Assembly: GCF_000209655.1 (NCBI RefSeq)
Contig: NC_015458.1
Location: 868,001-932,000 of the forward strand
Length of the DNA stretch: 64,000 nt
Direction: 5' to 3'
DNA from: Pusillimonas sp. T7-7
Lineage (GTDB): Bacteria; Pseudomonadota; Gammaproteobacteria; Burkholderiales; Burkholderiaceae_B
The translations under genes were made by a program, and so were the position numbers. Shown here in pieces: positions 36,732 to 47,812 of the stretch; position 1 is the stretch's first letter; the number at the start of each line of letters is the position of its first letter. The notes under the pieces were generated by a model that saw only the letters and a list, made by a program, of their open reading frames with translations, did no database searches and had not been told where the DNA came from.

Positions 36732-37836
36732 TTATACCCCCTGTTTCAGGCTGGCCTGTATGAATGGGTCAAGGTCGCCATCCAGCACTTTTTGCGTGTT
36801 GGATATTTCGACGTTGGTACGCAGGTCTTTGATGCGGCTTTGATCCAGCACGTAGGAACGAATTTGATGGCCCCAGCCCACATCGGTCTTGGAGTCTTCC
36901 ATTTTCTGCTGTTCGGCCATGCGATTGCGCATTTCGAGTTCGTACAGGCGCGACTTGAGCATGGACATGGCTTCGGCGCGGTTGCGGTGCTGCGAGCGGT
37001 CGTTCTGGCACTGCACGACGATGCCGGTGGGCATGTGCGTGATGCGCACGGCCGAGTCGGTTTTATTGATGTGCTGGCCGCCGGCGCCGCTGGCGCGGTA
37101 GGTGTCTACGCGCAGGTCGGCCGGGTTGATGTCGATTTCAACTGATTCATCGACTTCGGGGTAGACGAATACGCTGGCAAACGAGGTATGACGGCCATTG
37201 GCCGAGTCGAAGGGGCTTTTGCGCACCAGGCGATGCACGCCGGTTTCGGTGCGCAGCAGGCCAAAGGCGTACTCGCCTTCGATTTTGATGGTGGCCGACT
37301 TGATGCCGGCCACGTCGCCGTCGGACTCTTCCAGCACTTCGGTCTTGAAGTCTTTGTGTTCGCAATAGCGCAGGTATTGGCGCAGCAAAATAGAGGCCCA
37401 ATCCTGGGCCTCGGTGCCGCCGGCGCCGGCCTGGATGTCCATGAAGCAATTGAGCGGGTCGGCGGGGTTCGAAAACATGCGCCGGAACTCGAGCTCTTCC
37501 AGGCGGGCGCCGATGGCGTTGGTGTCGGCTTCGACGGCGGCCAGCGTGGCGTCGTCGTCATCTTCGGCGGCCAGGTCGAACAGTTCTTGTGCATCGGTCA
37601 GGCCATTGGCGATGTCGGCCAGCGTGTGGACGACGGTTTCCAGGCTTTTTTTCTCGCGCCCCAGGTCTTGAGCGTGCTTGGGATCGTTCCAGACGTCGGG
37701 GCTTTCAAGTTCGGCGTTGACTACATGCAGGCGTTCAGCTTTGGCATCGTAGTCAAAGATACCTCCGAAGGGAGTCCTGGCGCTCGGCGTAGTCTTCCAG
37801 GCGGGCGGCAAGTTGGTTCTGGCGTTCGGCTTCCAT
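36732..37836 (-). CDS. prfB: Peptide chain release factor 2 with programmed +1 frameshift
   Basis: RF2 recognises UGA and UAA stops. The first 27 codons from the ATG at 37836 ([20 protein letters not shown]...) end at CTT followed by in-frame TGA (37753-37755). Reading continues in the +1 frame as D-Y-D-A-K to give 367 residues. The Shine-Dalgarno-like CGGAGG (37762-37767) lies 3 bases before CTT TGA C, the canonical autoregulatory frameshift signal. Downstream are the RF2 anticodon-like SPF motif (RKSPFDS) and the GGQ motif ([10 protein letters not shown]). Low RF2 raises frameshifting and its own synthesis. Confidence 0.97.
37752..37767 (-). promoter_or_regulatory. prfB programmed frameshift site
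   Basis: On the minus strand CGGAGG, TAT, then CTT-TGA-C. This matches the known RF2 recoding element: an internal Shine-Dalgarno-like sequence three bases before the slippery CTT, with a UGA stop in a weak context (followed by C). It explains why a simple ORF search starts the gene in the wrong frame. Confidence 0.95.
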
Positions 37837-38040
37837 AATTATTCCTGATGGTGTTTTTCTGCGGGCTGCTTTGCGCGGCCTGATTTTGGCGGGCATAGGT
37901 AGGCGCTATTGCGCTTAGCTTGGTATTTTACCCTGTACTTTGGCGGCCCCGCGCTGGCCGCGTGTTTTGGCCTTTGACAGCGGCAGGGATAGAATGCGCA
38001 TTGTCCTGATTCTATCGTGCCGCGATGCACCTGCCCATTC

Positions 38041-39120
38041 ATGCGTTCAACAATCACTGAATACAAGCCCTTGCTGCCCGAACTTCCGCCAGGCAGCCGG
38101 GCAGGGGGGCTGGCGGTGATGTCGCCGGCCAATTTCGGCATGGTCATGGCAACCGGCATTGTGTCTTTGGCGGCGTACATGCAGGGCCATGAAGGCCTGG
38201 CCAAGGGCTTGTTTGTGCTGAATAACGTGCTGTTTGCCGTGTTGTGCGTGCTGACGGTGCTGCGCGCCGTGCGCCACACCCGGGCTTTCTTTGCGGACAT
38301 GTCGGATCATTTGCGCGGGCCGGGTTTTTTTACCACGGTGGCCGCCTGCGCCGTACTGGCGGCGCAGTATATGGTGCTGCTGGGCGATACCCACATGGGC
38401 ATGCTGCTGTGGGCGGCGGCGCTGGCCATGTGGTTTGTGTTTACCTATGTGATCTTCACCGTGCTGACCGTAAAGCGCGACAAGCCCACGTTGGATCGCG
38501 GCATCAATGGCGGCTGGCTGCTGGCCGTGGTGGCGACGCAGTCCATTGCGGTGTCCAGCACTTTGCTGGGCGCGACCAGCCAGCAGCCTTACCGGCTAGA
38601 GCTGAACTTCCTGGCGCTATCGATGTGGTTGTGGGGCGGCATGCTGTACATATGGCTGATGTCGCTGATTTTCTATCGCTACACCTATTTCCGCCTGGAA
38701 CCCGACGACCTGACGCCGCCGTATTGGATCAATATGGGGGCCATGGCCATTTCCACCCTGGCGGGGTCTTTGCTGATCGAGCACTCCGCCGGGGCGCCGT
38801 ATTTATCGTCTTTGCAGCCTTTTATCAAAGGCTTTACGATTTTCTATTGGGCGGCGGGCACCTGGTGGATTCCCATGCTGCTGATGCTGGGCGTATGGCG
38901 TTATGTGTACAAGCGTTTTCCCTTGCGCTACGACCCCTTGTATTGGGGCGCGGTGTTTCCGCTGGGCATGTATGCGGCCTGCACCTACCATTTGAATCAG
39001 GCCATGGGTTTTGATTTGCTGGCGTACTTGCCGCCGGTGTTCTTTAGCCTGGCCGTTCTTGCCTGGACGCTGACCTTTGTGGGCTTATTGGTCAGGATCG
39101 CCAGGCGAAGAACGGAATAG
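38041..39120 (+). CDS. TDT-family (TehA/malic-acid-type) membrane transporter
   Basis: This 359-residue inner-membrane protein has about ten hydrophobic segments. The start MSPANFGMVMATGIVSLAAY (after about 30 N-terminal residues) is typical of the tellurite-resistance/dicarboxylate transporter family, in which an early phenylalanine-glycine motif lies in helix 1. An in-frame GTG at 38017 is an alternative start. The substrate (C4-dicarboxylate, sulfite, tellurite or chloride) cannot be deduced. It is divergent from prfB and converges on a TRAP transporter for dicarboxylate-type substrates. Confidence 0.82.
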   Translation: MRSTITEYKPLLPELPPGSRAGGLAVMSPANFGMVMATGIVSLAAYMQGHEGLAKGLFVLNNVLFAVLCVLTVLRAVRHTRAFFADMSDHLRGPGFFTTVAACAVLAAQYMVLLGDTHMGMLLWAAALAMWFVFTYVIFTVLTVKRDKPTLDRGINGGWLLAVVATQSIAVSSTLLGATSQQPYRLELNFLALSMWLWGGMLYIWLMSLIFYRYTYFRLEPDDLTPPYWINMGAMAISTLAGSLLIEHSAGAPYLSSLQPFIKGFTIFYWAAGTWWIPMLLMLGVWRYVYKRFPLRYDPLYWGAVFPLGMYAACTYHLNQAMGFDLLAYLPPVFFSLAVLAWTLTFVGLLVRIARRRTE

Positions 39121-39128
39121 GTGTGATG

Positions 39129-40409
39129 CTAGAAGAGTTTGAGTTCAGGCAGCCACAACGATATGGCCGGCACATAGGTAACCAGCACCAGGAAGGACAG
39201 CAGTATGAGCAGCCACGGCGAAGCGGCGCGCATAACTTGCCCTATGGACATCTTGGTAATGCCTGCCGTGACGAACAGGTTCAGCCCTATGGGTGGCGTC
39301 ACCATGCCGATTTCCAGGTTGACCACAATGATGATGCCCAGGTGAACAGGATCTATGCCCAGCTGCGTGGCGATCGGGAACAGTATGGGCGCCAGGATCA
39401 GAATGATGCCGGTGGGCTCCATGAACATGCCCCCGATCAGCAGCAGAATATTGACCACAATCAGGAACTGCCAGGCGGCCATGTCCCAGGCCACGATTTG
39501 TTCGGCAATGGCCTGCGGAATGCGTTCGGTGGTGAGCACGTGGGCAAATAGCAGGGCGTTGACGATGATGAACATCAGCATGATGGTCACCTTCGAGGCG
39601 TCCATCAGCACTGCGGGTACGGCACGCATGCCGATATCGCGATAGATGAAGACTGCGACGAAGAAAGCATACACCGCCGACACGGCCGCCGCTTCAGTGG
39701 GCGTGAAGATGCCGCCATAGATACCGCCCAGGATGATGATAATGAGCATCAGCCCCCAGAACGAATCGCGTCCGGCCACCAGCACCTCTTTAAGCGAGGC
39801 GCGTGGCTGGCGAGGCATGTTTTTGACGCGGGCCAAAATATAAATGGCCGTCATTAACAAGAGGCCCAGCAAAAGCCCTGGCACCACGCCGGCCATGAAG
39901 AGCTTGCCCACCGACGTTTCGGTGACGGCGCCGTACACCACCAGCACAATGGACGGCGGGATGAGAATGCCCAGAGTACCGGCATTACAAACCACGCCCG
40001 CGGCAAATGCTTGTGTATAGCCCGAACGGACCATGCCGGCGATGACGATGGAGCCGACAGCTACCACGGTGGCGGGAGATGAGCCCGATACGGCGGCAAA
40101 CAGGCAGCAGGCCATGACCGAGGCAATGGCAAGCCCGCCGTGCAAGTGGCCCACCGAGGCGACGGCAAAGCGGATCATGCGCCGGGCGACGCCGCCCGTG
40201 GTCATGAAGGCGCCGGCCAGCACGAAGAAGGGAATGGCCATCAGGGTGAAATGTTCGGAGGTTTCGAACATTTTCAGGGACAGCGAGGCCAGGGAATCGT
40301 GGCCGAACAGCAATATGGTCAGTATCGACGACAGTCCTAGGGCCACGGCCACAGGCATGCCGATGAACATGAACACGAACAGCATGATGAAGAGCGCGCC
40401 GGTAGTCAT
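39129..40409 (-). CDS. dctM: TRAP transporter large permease subunit (DctM type)
   Basis: This 426-residue protein has about 12 membrane segments and is the ion-driven channel of a TRAP transporter. The pattern MLFVFMFIGMPVAVALGLSS at the start, FAAVSGSSPATVVAVGSIV, GILIPPSIVLVVYG and the C-terminal GMVTPPIGLNLFV are standard for DctM. It overlaps dctQ by 4 bases and is the last gene of dctPQM. Confidence 0.95.
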   Translation of the reverse strand: MTTGALFIMLFVFMFIGMPVAVALGLSSILTILLFGHDSLASLSLKMFETSEHFTLMAIPFFVLAGAFMTTGGVARRMIRFAVASVGHLHGGLAIASVMACCLFAAVSGSSPATVVAVGSIVIAGMVRSGYTQAFAAGVVCNAGTLGILIPPSIVLVVYGAVTETSVGKLFMAGVVPGLLLGLLLMTAIYILARVKNMPRQPRASLKEVLVAGRDSFWGLMLIIIILGGIYGGIFTPTEAAAVSAVYAFFVAVFIYRDIGMRAVPAVLMDASKVTIMLMFIIVNALLFAHVLTTERIPQAIAEQIVAWDMAAWQFLIVVNILLLIGGMFMEPTGIILILAPILFPIATQLGIDPVHLGIIIVVNLEIGMVTPPIGLNLFVTAGITKMSIGQVMRAASPWLLILLSFLVLVTYVPAISLWLPELKLF

Positions 40410-40954
40410 GGTTTGTCCTGTGTGGTGGGCAGGGTTTCATCGCTGGAGTACTTCAGGGCGTCTTCAGCCTCGTCTCCCAGCAGGTGCGCTTCTTTGCCTT
40501 TAATAAGCTTGAACAGTATCTGACCGAAACGGAACAGCAGCAAAATGAAGCCTATGGGCATCACCATGCGCGGTATCCATTGGTAGATGGGAATGTCTTG
40601 CGCCAGTATGCCGATCTCGTACATTTTACTGACGTAGACCCAGCTGCCCGTAAGAACAATAACGGTATACAGCAGGCAGAGCGCGGCTGCGATCAGGCTT
40701 AGAGCATGGGACAGTGATTTGGGCAGTATCTTGACCAGCGCGTCGACCCCTATATGGGCATTGACGCGCACGCCGTAGGAAATGCCGAGGAAGATCAGCC
40801 CGCCAAAAAGAAAGGTGCTGAGCTCGAGCGCCCATACAAAACTGTAATTGAACACATACCGCGCAATGACCTGGCCGAAGGTAACCAGGGTCATGCTGGC
40901 CAGAAGCAGGGCTATAAGCCCTTCTTCGAGCCGCTCGTGCCAGGCTGCTTTCAT
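40406..40954 (-). CDS. dctQ: TRAP transporter small permease subunit (DctQ type)
   Basis: This 182-residue membrane protein has four hydrophobic segments, the DctQ layout. EEGLIALLLASMTLVTFGQVIARYVF is the N-terminal family pattern, followed by ALELSTFLFGGLIFLGISYGVR. Its last 25 residues are charged. It pairs with DctM in the inner membrane. A strong palindrome separates it from dctP. Confidence 0.93.
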   Translation of the reverse strand: MKAAWHERLEEGLIALLLASMTLVTFGQVIARYVFNYSFVWALELSTFLFGGLIFLGISYGVRVNAHIGVDALVKILPKSLSHALSLIAAALCLLYTVIVLTGSWVYVSKMYEIGILAQDIPIYQWIPRMVMPIGFILLLFRFGQILFKLIKGKEAHLLGDEAEDALKYSSDETLPTTQDKP

Positions 40955-40974
40955 CTGAACGCTCCGTACATCTG

Positions 40975-41000
40975 AAAAGGCCGCGCTAGCGCGGCCTTTT
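40975..41000. terminator. 26-base perfect palindrome between dctP and dctQ
   Basis: Starting AAAAGGCCGCGC and ending GCGGCCTTTT, the whole of 40975-41000 is self-complementary, so it can form a very stable GC stem flanked by A and T runs on both strands. It lies 9 bases after the dctP stop. In this place it probably acts as a partial terminator or mRNA 3'-end stabiliser, giving more binding protein than permease. Confidence 0.75.
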
Positions 41001-41008
41001 CTATTGCC

Positions 41009-42990
<1,982 letters not shown>

Positions 42991-42992
42991 TC

Positions 42993-44237
42993 CTAGCCCA
43001 GCTTGATGTTGCGCGCGCCGATCAGGCGATCGTAGGTCCAGTACAGCAGCAGAATCAGCACCAGCAGCAAGGTGCCCAGCGCGGCGGCCAGGCCCCAGTT
43101 GTTCGAGCGCTGCATATGAAAGGCAATGATGTTGGAAATCATTTGCCCGTCGGTGCCGCCCACCAGCGCGGGGGTAATGTAGTAGCCCACCGAAATAATG
43201 AAGACCAGCAGCGAGCCGGCGCTCAGGCCCGGCAGGGTCAAGGGCAGGAATATGCGCAGAAAGGCCGAGAACGGGCGGCTGCCCAGCGACAGCGCCGCCC
43301 GCACATAGCTGGGGTCTATGCCTTTCATGACGCTGTACAGCGGCAGGATCATGAAGGGCAGCAGAATGTGCGTCATGGCAATCACGGTGGCAAAGCTGGT
43401 GTACAGCATTTCAAGCGGGCTGTTGATCAAACCCAGGGCTTCGAACACGGAATTGAGCACGCCATTGGTTTGCAGCAGGGCGATCCAGGCCGTGGTGCGC
43501 ACCAGCAATGAGGTCCAGAAGGGCAGCAGCACCAATACCATCAGCATGCCGGCCACGCGCCGCGGCGCGTGCGCCAGATAGTAGGCCAGCGGGTAGCCCA
43601 GTGCTATGCACAGCAGGGTGATGATGAGGGCGATGCTCAGGGTCTTGGTGTAAAGCTGTATATAGATGCGGGCCGATTCGCGCTGCTGGATTTCATTTTG
43701 CGCATTGCGTTCAAGATCGAGCGCGGTCAGATAGTAGGTGTCGGTGTATACCTGGCCGACTTCGCGTATGGCCCGCCATAATTCTGGCTTGGCCCAACGG
43801 GGGTCGGCTTCGGTCAGCAGGGCCATGCCGTCTTTGATCAGCTTGTCGTCGGGCATCTTGCGGAACTTGCGCGCGGTGGCGTTGACCAGGCTCGATGCAC
43901 CCGGATAGGCGCGATTGATGGCAGCTGCCAGAACGCCTGAACGCCGGGCTTCGGCAAGTTGTTTCAGTTCTTTGGCAAAGGTCGAAAAAACCACCGGCTC
44001 GGGCAGCTCGGTTTTTTTCCAGCCCGATAGCTCGTGAACGGTTTTGGGTATGAGCTCGACCAGTGTGGGGTTGTACACGCTGCGATACAGCATGGTGGCG
44101 ATGGGCGCCACAAAGGCAAAGAATATAAAAACCAGCAAGGGCACGACCAGCAGCAGGCTGGCGCGCTTGCGGCGCCTTAATGCCCGGGTTTCAGCCTGGA
44201 TTTCGTTGGCTGATAGAACTGCCTGCTGACTTGCCAT
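42993..44237 (-). CDS. ABC transporter permease, PotB-like, with large periplasmic insert
   Basis: This 414-residue permease is well over 100 residues longer than typical PotB (about 285). The extra sequence (about residues 48-195) lies between the first and second membrane segments, so it should be periplasmic. It is helical and charged (TAREFRKMPDDKLIKD-like and YYLTALDLERNAQNEIQQRES). The remainder is normal, with the EAA loop YVRAALSLGSRPFSAFLRIFLP. It pairs with the PotC-like protein downstream. Confidence 0.9.
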   Translation of the reverse strand: MASQQAVLSANEIQAETRALRRRKRASLLLVVPLLVFIFFAFVAPIATMLYRSVYNPTLVELIPKTVHELSGWKKTELPEPVVFSTFAKELKQLAEARRSGVLAAAINRAYPGASSLVNATARKFRKMPDDKLIKDGMALLTEADPRWAKPELWRAIREVGQVYTDTYYLTALDLERNAQNEIQQRESARIYIQLYTKTLSIALIITLLCIALGYPLAYYLAHAPRRVAGMLMVLVLLPFWTSLLVRTTAWIALLQTNGVLNSVFEALGLINSPLEMLYTSFATVIAMTHILLPFMILPLYSVMKGIDPSYVRAALSLGSRPFSAFLRIFLPLTLPGLSAGSLLVFIISVGYYITPALVGGTDGQMISNIIAFHMQRSNNWGLAAALGTLLLVLILLLYWTYDRLIGARNIKLG

Positions 44238-44255
44238 GCCTTGCTTCCGCCTACC

Positions 44256-45323
44256 TTACTTCAACAACCATTCGTTGAATTTTTCACCCAAAGACTCGCC
44301 GTAGTCAGCCCAGAAGATGCCATCGGCCTTCAGGCCTTCGTCAACGTGCGTGCTGGGCAGGTGGTCGACAACGCTTTTGTCGACCAGGGCCATGGACGAC
44401 TTGCGTGGCGGGCCGTAGGCCACGTCCTGGAAGCCAGCCAGCGCTTTGGTGCTGGTGGTGAAGCTGACGAAGTCCAGGGCCAGCTCGAGGTTGGGCGTGC
44501 CCTTGACGATGCCCCATGCGTCCAGGTCGTAAAGATTGCCGTCCCAGACCATGGTGAATGGCTTGCCTTCGCGCTTGATGGCGTCGAAAAAGCGGCCGTT
44601 GGCCGACTGCACCATGATGGCGCCGCCGTCGTTCAGCAATTGGGGAGCCTGTGACCAGCTGTCAAACCAGACGATCTCGGACTTGATGGTGTCGAGCTTG
44701 GCAAAGGCCTGGGCCTGGCCTTCGGGCGTGGCCAGAACTTTGTAGACGTCTTCTTCTTTCACGCCGTCGGCCAACAGGGCCCATTCAAGATTGACCTGGG
44801 CGCGCTTGCGCAAGGCGCGTTTGCCGGGGAATTTTTTAAGGTCGAAAAGGTCTTCGATGGTGGAAGGAGCCTTGTCGCCTATGGTTTTGTTGTTGTAGGC
44901 ATATACCGTGCTCCATACGATTTCACCCACACCGCATTCGTTTTCAAGGGCGGCTGGAATGAAGTCTTCTTCGGCTGGCGTGCCGTCGTCGCCTTTCAGC
45001 AGAATGTCGCGCGGGATGATTTCGAGCAGGCCTTCGGCGCAAGCGCGTTCAAGGTCTATGGTTTCAATGTCGACCACATCCCACTGGATTTTGCCGGCCT
45101 CGACTTGGGCCTTGATCTCAGCCACGCCGCCGGTGTAGTTTTCGAACAGGATCTGGGTGCCTGTCTTGGCCATATAGGGGTCGATCTGGTGCACTTTTTG
45201 CGCCGCGCCATAAGCGCCGCCAAATGAAACGACGGTCAGGCTTTTTTGCTGCGCCTGTGCTGTGCCCCCCAACGCCAGGCCCAGCGCCAGCGCCGGGCCC
45301 AACAGGGTTGTGATTTTTTTCAT
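44256..45323 (-). CDS. ABC transporter substrate-binding protein, PotD-like
   Basis: This 355-residue periplasmic protein has a signal peptide (1-24, ending TAQA). The mature part starts KSLTVVSFGGAYGAAQKVH and contains WDVVDIETIDLERACAEGLLE and VWSTVYAYNNKTIGDKAPST, typical of spermidine/putrescine- and related binding proteins (family 1). The substrate could be a polyamine, an opine or another cationic compound. It lies between the ATPase and permease genes on the same strand. Confidence 0.92.
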   Translation of the reverse strand: MKKITTLLGPALALGLALGGTAQAQQKSLTVVSFGGAYGAAQKVHQIDPYMAKTGTQILFENYTGGVAEIKAQVEAGKIQWDVVDIETIDLERACAEGLLEIIPRDILLKGDDGTPAEEDFIPAALENECGVGEIVWSTVYAYNNKTIGDKAPSTIEDLFDLKKFPGKRALRKRAQVNLEWALLADGVKEEDVYKVLATPEGQAQAFAKLDTIKSEIVWFDSWSQAPQLLNDGGAIMVQSANGRFFDAIKREGKPFTMVWDGNLYDLDAWGIVKGTPNLELALDFVSFTTSTKALAGFQDVAYGPPRKSSMALVDKSVVDHLPSTHVDEGLKADGIFWADYGESLGEKFNEWLLK

Positions 45324-45325
45324 GG

Positions 45326-46453
45326 CTATTCTCCTTGGACTGGGGATGAGTGAGTGCTGAAAGCAAAACAGTCGTTGGTCATCCAGGCCAGGACGGTTTC
45401 TTGCCCTTCGGTAAAATCGGGCGCCTTCATGTCGTTAAGTGTTTTGACGGTGACGTTGCTGCCGTCGGACAACTGAAAGTAATAGCGTATGAAGTCACCG
45501 ACGTAGTGGCGGGTGATGAATTTGGCGGCGATCTGGTTGTCGTAAGCCTGGCCGTCGGTCTTGATGGCGAGCTTTTCGGGGCGGACCGAGATAATGCACT
45601 GGACGTCGCTGGCGCCGCAGTTGCCGTTGCGGGCTTGCAGGGGCGTGCCACACTGTAGCGCTGCGCCTACGGTGTCTGTGCCGGCGCCTTTTGACAAGGT
45701 GGCCGATATCAGATTGTTTTCGCCGATGAAGTTGGCCACGAAGGCGTTGGCGGGCCGTTCATATAAGTCGTCTGGCGAGGCGTATTGCTGCACCACGCCT
45801 TCGTTGAACACCGCAATGCGGCTGGACATGGTCAGCGCTTCGACCTGATCGTGGGTAACGTAAATGACGGTGAAGCCCAGTTTCTGGTGCAGCCGCGTGA
45901 TTTCAAACTGCATTTGCTCGCGCAGTTTTTTATCGAGAGCGCCCAGGGGCTCGTCCATGAGCACCAGCGTGGGTTCGAAAATCAGGGCGCGGGCCAGGGC
46001 CACCCGCTGCCGCTGGCCGCCCGATAACTGACCGGGATGCCTGTCGCCAAAGTGGCTCAGTTCGATCAGCTTGAGGTACTGCGCCACTTTTTCTTTGATC
46101 TGGTTTTTGGGCAGCTTGCGGACCGTAAGCGGATAAGCCAGATTCTGGGCAACGGTAAGATGGGGGAACAGGGCGTAGTTTTGAAACACCATGCCGATAT
46201 TGCGCTTATAGGGCGCCGTATTGGTAATGGGCTTGCCGTCAATCGTGATGCTGCCGCTGGTCACGTTTTCGAAACCGGCCAGCATCATGAGAACGGTGGT
46301 TTTGCCCGAGCCTGATGGACCGAGCAGTGTTACGAACTCACCTTGCTTTACGTCCAGATTGAAGTCTTTGACGACCAGGGTTTTCTGGTCGTAGGTTTTT
46401 TTGACATTGGCAAATCTGAGGAATTCTTCCTTGCCCGCTTGTTCCATCTGCAT
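45326..46453 (-). CDS. ABC transporter ATP-binding protein, PotA-like
   Basis: This 375-residue ATPase has Walker A GPSGSGKTT, the signature LSGGQRQRVALARAL, Walker B LVLMDEPLGALD and the switch histidine in VTHDQVEAL. A C-terminal TOBE domain (about 270-370) is typical of PotA/MalK-type subunits. It is the first gene of the operon, ending 2 bases before the binding-protein gene; the divergent yhaO-like gene begins 97 bases away. Confidence 0.94.
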   Translation of the reverse strand: MQMEQAGKEEFLRFANVKKTYDQKTLVVKDFNLDVKQGEFVTLLGPSGSGKTTVLMMLAGFENVTSGSITIDGKPITNTAPYKRNIGMVFQNYALFPHLTVAQNLAYPLTVRKLPKNQIKEKVAQYLKLIELSHFGDRHPGQLSGGQRQRVALARALIFEPTLVLMDEPLGALDKKLREQMQFEITRLHQKLGFTVIYVTHDQVEALTMSSRIAVFNEGVVQQYASPDDLYERPANAFVANFIGENNLISATLSKGAGTDTVGAALQCGTPLQARNGNCGASDVQCIISVRPEKLAIKTDGQAYDNQIAAKFITRHYVGDFIRYYFQLSDGSNVTVKTLNDMKAPDFTEGQETVLAWMTNDCFAFSTHSSPVQGE

Positions 46454-46550
46454 TCCAGTTGATCTTGCTATTGTGATGTTGACGCGCTTTAGAATAGCAT
46501 CACCTTTAACTGATTTATACCAAGGGTTTCCCCCGTAAAAGGATGTCCAC

Positions 46551-47807
46551 GTGAGGTTTATCCATGCTGCCGATATTCATCTTGACAGCCCGCTGACCGG
46601 CCTGAGCGCCTATGAAGACGCGCCGGTACAAAGGCTGCGCACCGCCACCCGCGAGGCTTTCACGCGCCTGGTGAACGTGGCCATCGACGAAGCGGTGGAC
46701 TTCATGGTGATCGCCGGCGATCTGTACGACGGCAACTGGAAGGACCACAACACCGGCTTGTATTTCGTGGCCCAAATGGGCCGATTGAATCGAGCCGGCA
46801 TACCGGTTTACCTGCTTTACGGCAACCACGACGCCGAAAGCCAGATGACCCGCAAGCTGATGTTGCCCGGCAACGTGCATGTATTCGGTACGGGCAAGGC
46901 CGCCACTTTTACGCACGGCGAACTGAAGCTGGCCGTGCACGGACGCAGCTTCAAGGTTGCGGCCACCACTGAAAATCTGGCTGCAAGCTACCCGCCGCCG
47001 GTGCCGGGCATGTTCAATATAGGTGTGCTGCATACCGCCCTGGAAGGCAATGCCGCCCACGCCAATTACGCGCCGTGCTCACTGGACGAGCTGCAGGCCA
47101 AGGGTTACCAATACTGGGCGCTGGGCCATGTGCACGAATACAGCGTGTGGCAGGGTGATGCCTGTGTCGTTTTTCCCGGCAATCTGCAGGGGCGCAATAT
47201 TCGCGAAACGGGTCCGCGCGGCGCGGTCATGGTCAATGTCGACGACCAGGGCCGGGTCGAGGTCGAGCGCTTGCTGGTCGACGTCTTGCGCTGGCGCCGG
47301 CTCGATGTCGATGTGTCGGCATGTATTTCGTTTGCCGACGTAGTCCATGCCATAGGCGGAGCCATGCAGGACTTGCTGTCCGATCTTGATGCCGATATGC
47401 TCCTGGCTGTCCGTGTGGTGGTCAGCGGCGTAACGCCCGTGCATGGCGAGCTTTTTGGCCTGGAAGGCCAACTGCGCGCCGAGGTGCTGGCGCAGGTGAT
47501 CGCATTGGGTCATGAGCGGCTTTGGCTGGAAAAGGTCAAGCTGGCCACGTGTGCGCCAGTCGAGTCCGACACACAGCATGACAGCGCCGAGGCACTGGCC
47601 GATTTGCGGGTTTTGCTGGATCAGGCGAAAGCCGATTCACACTTTCTTGAGGGTTTGCAAAGCGAGCTGATGGGCCTGGTCGGCAAAGCCCCCCAAGAAC
47701 TGCAGGGCAGCGTTCCCTGGTTCGACGATATCAGGGCAGGCGACATGAGCCGCTTGCTGGATGAGGTCGGCCCGGCCTTGATGGCCCACATAAGCAAGGC
47801 GGAGTAG
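46551..47807 (+). CDS. yhaO: YhaO-type metallophosphoesterase (SbcD/Mre11-like)
   Basis: This 418-residue protein starts at GTG 46551 after AAAGGA. It has calcineurin-like phosphoesterase motifs in order: D8-x-H10 (HAADIHLD), GDLYD, GNHD, LHTALEG and GHVHE. This is the nuclease family that pairs with an SMC-like ATPase, as in SbcD-SbcC; the length and neighbour fit the YhaO branch. It ends 5 bases before the ATPase gene, so the two form a complex-encoding operon. A role in DNA end processing is inferred from the family. Confidence 0.88.
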   Translation: MRFIHAADIHLDSPLTGLSAYEDAPVQRLRTATREAFTRLVNVAIDEAVDFMVIAGDLYDGNWKDHNTGLYFVAQMGRLNRAGIPVYLLYGNHDAESQMTRKLMLPGNVHVFGTGKAATFTHGELKLAVHGRSFKVAATTENLAASYPPPVPGMFNIGVLHTALEGNAAHANYAPCSLDELQAKGYQYWALGHVHEYSVWQGDACVVFPGNLQGRNIRETGPRGAVMVNVDDQGRVEVERLLVDVLRWRRLDVDVSACISFADVVHAIGGAMQDLLSDLDADMLLAVRVVVSGVTPVHGELFGLEGQLRAEVLAQVIALGHERLWLEKVKLATCAPVESDTQHDSAEALADLRVLLDQAKADSHFLEGLQSELMGLVGKAPQELQGSVPWFDDIRAGDMSRLLDEVGPALMAHISKAE

Positions 47808-47812
47808 GCGGT

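Noticed and set aside
37839..38300. 153-codon minus-strand frame upstream of prfB
   Set aside because: Most of it is opposite the TDT transporter gene, whose membrane segments are unmistakable.
46454..46550. Sigma-70 promoter TTGACG in the potA-yhaO gap
   Set aside because: TTGACG is a good -35, but no acceptable -10 lies 16-18 bases downstream on the plus strand, so no promoter is claimed.
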